Shown here: piece after piece, positions 58,701-64,000 of the stretch
Position numbering within the stretch: position 1 is the stretch's first letter
How the letters are laid out: each line of letters opens with the position of its first letter
NCBI GenBank assembly: GCA_028551475.1
Contig: CM052357.1
Span: forward strand, 29,285,745-29,349,744
Reading direction: 5' to 3'
From: Casuarina equisetifolia
Lineage: Eukaryota; Streptophyta; Magnoliopsida; Fagales; Casuarinaceae
DNA: 64,000 nucleotides
The notes under the pieces: model-generated
What the model was told of the DNA's origin: nothing
The model's database searches: none
Seen by the model: the letters and a program-made list of their open reading frames with translations, nothing else
Translations under genes and position numbers: made by a program

Positions 58701-59990
58701 CCTGACGTTCTCTATGGTCTTACTCTTTGTAGAAAGCTTGGTGCATTCGAAGATTCTCTTACCATTGGCGTCGGAATAAAACAACCGACCCTCTCACGCT
58801 CTTTTCGCCCCTTTTTTTAATCGGACCCACCACCAAGGATCCTCCAACGTTGGTTGTGCTCTATATCGCTGTCTCCTTTCTGTCTTATATTATTCTATTA
58901 TTAGTGAGTTCAGGTATCTGTTGATCAGCGGAGAGCTCCCCAGTTCGAGAAGCGAACCACGCAGTTCCTTCTGCATGTTTCTGAGATTGTTAGGAGGGAG
59001 GGAAGCTCAAGGCAAAGCACTCTGTCTGGAATTTTCATTGTTTGCCTACTTTGAAAAAGACCACTTCTAAAGGGCCCACTAATAAACTAAAGCTGTCAGG
59101 ACTTCGAATGGATTGGTGGCTGTACCGCTCTTGACTTTTTTCAACTTCTTGACTCCAATCCTTTAGGTTTCTCACCGAAAACATGGCCAATAAGCAATAT
59201 GGAACCAGTAAATTGTATCGAATTTGTGGCCTGTGACAAATAGGAATCTTTTACAAAACAAAGAATCCTTTACATGCTTAGCTTCTATAGAAGAAGTTTA
59301 ACACAGAGAGCCCGGTACAGGCTTCTTTTTCTTTTTGGGCTTAATGGGTGGATGTGCTTTCTTTGAGTTCATAGACCAAAAGATTCTGAGCTTATACGCC
59401 AGCCATCCAGATATGATATTCTACTTTTGTAAGTGAAGCGTGCAGAGAATCTCTTTTTGGCGCAATTATCTCTAGTGGGGTGAGACCGACTAAACTGATT
59501 CTCATTGTTGTAAATTAACATATCTTAGTCCTTGAGTCCTGCTTGCCAAAGAAGAACTGATTTACTAGATTTCCATCTTTACAAACCTTTAAACAATCTT
59601 GCAACTCTTCGATCTCATTAGAGGTCATCATCCAGTTAAAAGTCGAACCTTCCAGCTCGAATAGGTACCATTTTTCAAGTGATAAACTGTTCCGCAAGTT
59701 GGTGCGAGAAACAGAAGCGTGGTAGGACCTTTGACAACATCGCATCCTATGGACAAAATACTTGGCCTACATGCCCAAGTTATATGTCTAGTCTTGATCA
59801 ATCAATCTGAAGGAAGAAGGAAAGAATTCTTCCCCACTCATGAGACCAAATCACACGTTTGGCGTCTGTGGCCAGATTGTGATCCATAGATGATTTCCAA
59901 CTTACCTCACCAGGCAACAGCCTAGTAAATTATCCTCTAGTATCCTCTATACTCGAGAGGTTTCCCATGCAAATTATCCTTTCAAAATGT
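58701..59990. repeat. Segmental duplication unit 4 (left part), with possible CEP domain remnant
   Basis: 58745-59100 matches 34490-34860, 59220-59480 matches 34990-35260, and 59490-59700 matches 35290-35470. 59700-59930 matches about 56380-56580. At 59889-59930 the plus strand reads DDFQLTSPGNSLVNYP, close to a CEP domain (DDFRPTxPGNSPGxGH) with its last third altered. The CEP reading here is tentative because no signal peptide or other precursor part is seen. Confidence 0.55.
59515..59745 (-). CDS. Hypothetical 76-codon ORF shared by three units
   Basis: Open minus-strand frame ending KDGNLVNQFFFGKQDSRTKI, then Cys and stop. The same ending is recognisable but interrupted at 17045-17220 and 35320-35470. 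Conservation of the terminal residues across diverged copies hints at a once-coding 3' exon. The family is unknown. Confidence 0.25.
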   Translation of the reverse strand: MRCCQRSYHASVSRTNLRNSLSLEKWYLFELEGSTFNWMMTSNEIEELQDCLKVCKDGNLVNQFFFGKQDSRTKIC

Positions 59991-59999
59991 GCACATACC

Positions 60000-60770
60000 C
60001 TCTCCAATAATTCATCTACCATACTTAAGTGCATAATCCACCCACAATAGTAGCATTTTCCATTTATACAAATGTGTTTTCTTTTTACCTTCTCTTATTG
60101 CCTTCATAGGATATTCATATTTTGATCACGTCATGGAAGTCCATAGTGACTACCTCTATATGAATTGCTATGCAAACTATTTAAAGAATTTGCATGGTCT
60201 GCTCCAAATTACAAATTTCTAGACCTCTTCCTCCAATGGCATATATATACTCCACCATTTAAACCAATAACTACTATGTCCATACCCATTACTTCACATA
60301 AAATTGGACACTATTCCATTACTTTTCTGCATGATTGTTTTGGGTACTTTAGTAATAAAAGGGTATGAATCACCATGGAAAAGTAATAATCTTTGTTAAT
60401 GTTAACTTGCCCTCATAAAAAAGAATTTAGCCTTTCAATTCTATACTTTATTAGCTATTGCCTCAACTATCTCATCAAAATAATGGATTTGACTCTTGCC
60501 TTTGAATAATTGAATATCCAAATACTGGATTGGTAGGACTGCAAATGAAAAGTCTATAATTCATCAAATAAGATCTTTTTTTGTTTGGATTCATCTTTGT
60601 CAATACTATTACTCTTATCTTTTCCACATTAACCTTTTACCCACTATAAGTTTTATATTTCTATATAAGAGCCTTTACGCTCTCAAGTGATTGCTAATTC
60701 CCTTCTATAAAAATGAGCAAATTATTAGCATATAATAGATGTGATGTCCCTCCAAAGTGATTATGTTATG
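60000..60770 (-). mobile_element. LINE reverse-transcriptase remnant
   Basis: On the minus strand the reading begins HLLYANNLLIFIEGN, a plant LINE RT signature (HLLYADDLLIF in active elements), followed by QSLESVKALI, KYKTYSG, VNVEK and MNPNKK, and later, in other frames, GGRGLEICNLEQ. Many stops and shifts are present. It interrupts segmental unit 4 between blocks that are adjacent in unit 2. Confidence 0.65.
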
Positions 60771-61220
60771 AATATGGTTGTTTGTAGCGGTATTTGCCAT
60801 AATCTCTTGTTTTACTAAGAGAATAAAGAAACAAAAATATAAAGCAAACTGTTTGGACAATTTATTCTCTCCTTTTTCATTGAAAAATATAGCCTTTTAA
60901 TAGGCTTTACAAAATGTGAAAAGGAATATAATCAAAACACATACAATTAAGGAAAAATATGGAAATGGAAATAACAACTAAGGAAAGATGACCATGGCCC
61001 TAAATTCCCATATCTTTACCAACCCTATCACTAGCAAATCCTTCCACGAAATATTGAGATTACCTTCCATTTGACATCTGCATATCTCTCTAAAAGTAAA
61101 TGAGATATTCATCAATCAACATTTTGAAGGCAATATGAATCTGCATTAAAATCCTTGGCCACATTTCCTACTACATAAATAACTAAATAAAAGGAAATCC
61201 TAATTCAAATTCTAGGCGTG
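60771..61220. other. Intergenic, possible decayed element
   Basis: AT-rich, no coding signal. It lies in the same interruption of unit 4 as the LINE remnant and may be part of another insertion that I cannot classify. Confidence 0.3.
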
Positions 61221-61830
61221 TAACAGATTATCTTCTAGATATATAAAGGAGAAAAAATAGTATTGACTTTACGTCTTCTTTAGGTCTTATTCACTGATTA
61301 TTGCTTTTATTTTTATTTTTCTACGCTCTGGCATGTATAGTTAAAGAAGAAGAAAAAATGAAAAAGAAGTACCAATAACATGTCATAGGCACCAATGCAA
61401 GTTTATTCATGGGTTTTAATCGTGGATTCTCCAAATTGCAAGCGCCCCCCACCCCCGGCAAAAAAAAAAAAACAAAAAGAAAAGAAAAAAAACAAAAATC
61501 TATAACGGTCTCCACCAAAATCACAATCTTCATAGTGTCACCTAGCCACTAGCACTATTTAAATAGAGTTCATTCCCAGCATTGAGTTCAATTTAACATA
61601 TTTAATATTTAATGACATGATTTATTTACGGACCATTTCGTTCGTTGGTTTCATTCAAGCCAGAACTTTATTAGTTTCAATTTTTCTACACTTGGCAACG
61701 CATCCTCTAGATGTGAATAACAGTAACATAGCTGTTTGATTTTCAAAATATTTATGGCCAATTTAATTGCCTTCATGGGGTTTAAATTCTATACCTTTAG
61801 TTTATAGAATTTAACTGATAAACTCTAATC
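61221..61830. repeat. Segmental duplication unit 4 (right part)
   Basis: Matches 36465-37020 and 17450-17990: TTACGTCTTCTTTAGGTC, GTATAGTTAAAGAAG, CACTAGCACTATTTA, ATTTATGG, GGGTTTAAATTCT. A C-rich then A-rich tract at 61445-61472 replaces sequence in the sister copies. Confidence 0.65.
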
Positions 61831-62517
61831 TTCTTGTGACCATACCAGCTGAGGGAAGTACACACATGGTTACTTTGTAAGTTTTGAAGCATTTTCTTTA
61901 GAGTCTAGGAGAAATACATCAGAAGAAACGGAAACAACGAGTACACCGTCTTGTTTATTTTTCATCTGCGCAAAAATATATTTTGTCTTTCTGTCTCTGT
62001 TCTGTCAAGAAAGTTCTACCTCCGATCATTGGCAACGTAGTTATTTTCTTCACTTTCTCAGCATAGATATCATTGCCTAACACTGATTATCTGCCATTTA
62101 AAGATTCTATGCAAGCAGTCACGAGAGACTGCTTCCTGCATTAAATGAGGATATACATGCGTTGTCCTTCTACATCTCCGGAAATGTTAATCGCTGCATC
62201 GTCCTCTTGCTTTTTCTGACGTATGAGTTTGCAGATTGGACAGCGATACTTGCTTCATGTTTTCGTGCACTTTATATTTCTGCATGTTTTTTTTTCTCCT
62301 CTGTTCTCATTTCCACTCATGGTTTCACATACGCAGCAAAATCAAGAAAATTATGCTTCCACAGTTCTCTTAAACCAAGCATCTTTCTTCTCCACTTTCT
62401 AGAGGAAGAAATGTTAGATTCCATGTGTATTTTGTGTGACTCTTCTCTCATATGAGAGCAAATCTAATGACGAAAGTGTTTGACAGCGTTGGAAATGGTA
62501 GAAATTATATGGGTTTG
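61831..62517. repeat. Flank of the next segment copy
   Basis: 62330-62517 matches 33835-34040, the sequence downstream of the CRK gene. 61831-62330 shows nothing recognisable. A further copy of the segment therefore starts here and is interrupted by the gypsy LTR. Confidence 0.5.
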
Positions 62518-64000
62518 TGTTTGGTGAAATCTAAATGCAAGTGAACATGTCGAACAAGTAATATAATGATAAGAAAGATATCGTCCCACAGAGATTGGTG
62601 ATTACTAAACCAATTAATTACTAACAGTGAACAACTCCTAGAATTTATCTAGCAAACCAAATTGATAGATGATAGATTAACTGACTAAATATAAGAAAGC
62701 TAAATACAAGAAATATGTTAGAGCATATGATTTCACCATAATTACTAGGTATTAATATTGATTATTTATGCTTGCAAGAGGGATAATATCTATGTGATGA
62801 CGGAACTTCCTAATTTATTCACTATCTTATGTCTAGGTATAGCAAACCTACTTAGTGTATTAATTCACTATATCTCTATATATGAATTGAAACAAACCAA
62901 ATGCATTAGGATCTATGAATATTCCCAGTTTACACCAAAAGCCACACAAATAACATGGTATATGTCTATCCATATTTAATTTATGGTTACATATTACAAG
63001 AAGCAACTGCATGCTATTTCCTGTCGGTCTTTAACATGCAAATCAAGTCATCTAAGTGGTAGCTAATCACCTAAAAGCATTAAACTCCGTAATATATAAC
63101 TTCACATAAATAAAATATCTTGCAAAACATAATAATCATAAGATTCATACCATCATAATTAGGTTACATCGTAGCTCTAACAAAAATAAACTAAAACATA
63201 AAGAAATAATGAGGAAGAATGGTAATAAGAAATAAAGAAGGCATCTTGAATCCAAGAACAAGAAGTCTGTCACCCTTTTTGTCTTCTCTTAAAGAAAACC
63301 TTGAATTCTTGGCCTCTTTCTTGAGTTGTGCTCAATTTCCTCATTTTCTTTTGCCTCTTCTCTTCTCTTAAATAGGGTTTAGGTTTAGACCTATCTCCTA
63401 TCCTAGTAGAATTAGGTTTTAGAGACCTAAAACAATTGGGTTTTAGAGACCTAAAACAATTGAGTTTTAGAGACCTAAAATAATTGGGTTTTGAACTCCT
63501 AAATTAATTGAGACTTGAATTCCTAACATGACTGGGTTTTCTATTTAAATAGAAAATCCAATAACAATAGAAAATCTAATAACAATTATCCAAAGCCTAA
63601 GCCCATCTTGACTTTCTTGATCTTGATATTACAATTTTGCCACACAATAAGCATCAGGTTCTCCATGTTCATCCTTTTTCTCCTTGTGCTACAAAAACAA
63701 GACAAATTCAAATAAATAAGATGAGTTCAAATATTTTCTCATAAACATTTTATTATTTATTGCCTAAAAAATAGATAAAATAACTCTATAAAAATAGAGT
63801 TATCAAAACCCCCAAACTTAACATTTTGCTAGTCCTCTAGCAAAAGCAATAAACAATATATGTTTTAGATAAAACCCTTTCATGATATTCTCCCATAATT
63901 GCTCAACTTAACAATTCAAAGAAAAATATAGCTTTCATCCAAACACCACAATTGTTTCATAAGATAAGATAGACTCTTAACTATGTTGACCGCATGTGTG
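62518..64000 (-). mobile_element. Ty3/gypsy element entering from the right edge (3' LTR and 3' internal end)
   Basis: Read on the minus strand. 62518-63805 is a 1288-base LTR (TGATAACTC...CCAAACA), a diverged sister of the solo LTR at 38112-39507. 63806-63822 is its polypurine tract (complement of AAACCCCCAAACTTA), and 63823-64000 is internal sequence including the complement of GAGGACTAGCAAAATG, wording seen in Tat/Athila-type gypsy elements. No coding part lies inside the window, so whether the element is whole cannot be judged. Confidence 0.85.

Overview
The window is AT-rich nuclear DNA from a flowering plant, most likely a eudicot. The evidence is a coiled-coil NBS-LRR resistance gene, a spliced cysteine-rich receptor-like kinase (CRK) with two DUF26 domains, CEP peptide-hormone precursors, plant Ty3/gypsy and Ty1/copia elements, LINE pieces and a tRNA-derived SINE. 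I cannot name the species. LAYOUT: 1-15.3 kb is NBS-LRR territory. A diverged downstream block with an LRR remnant (1-3.95 kb) is followed by repeated upstream blocks (4.3-7.4 kb), a truncated gene start (7.4 kb) and one near-complete CC-NBS-LRR gene (7888-11218). That gene's frame changes inside a GA microsatellite. A set of spliced tail exons follows (12.6-15.3 kb). 16.6-18.5 kb starts a repeated segment that is interrupted by a broken gypsy chromovirus (18.5-23.8 kb). 24-29 kb is repeats, another NBS-LRR upstream block and a LINE remnant. 30.06-33.4 kb is the seven-exon CRK gene, with an in-frame stop in its kinase part. 34.1-45 kb holds a second copy of the segment, a CEP relic, a nested RNase H fragment and a solo gypsy LTR, then two tandem CEP genes (40988 and 41747) and a third partial copy of the segment. 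45.4-47.5 kb carries LINE tails and a SINE. 48.56-54.31 kb is a Ty1/copia element inserted into another NBS-LRR upstream block, followed by an NBS-LRR start relic (55.2 kb). 56-62.5 kb holds more CEP relics, a back-to-back inverted pair of CEP fragments that could fold into a long hairpin, a frameshifted minus-strand CEP copy, and a further copy of the segment with a LINE inside. The right edge enters another gypsy element of the same family as the solo LTR. MAIN IDEAS: first, a CEP cluster of at least six and perhaps eight copies or remnants spread by segmental duplication, with one canonical precursor, one whose hormone domain has diverged faster than its prodomain, and an inverted fragment pair resembling a young small-RNA hairpin locus. 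Second, an immune-receptor cluster whose best gene has its reading frame set by the length of a GA repeat. The CEP, CRK and NBS-LRR genes are neighbours but nothing in the sequence shows a shared pathway. Calls rest on motif reading and eye alignment; no database search was run.
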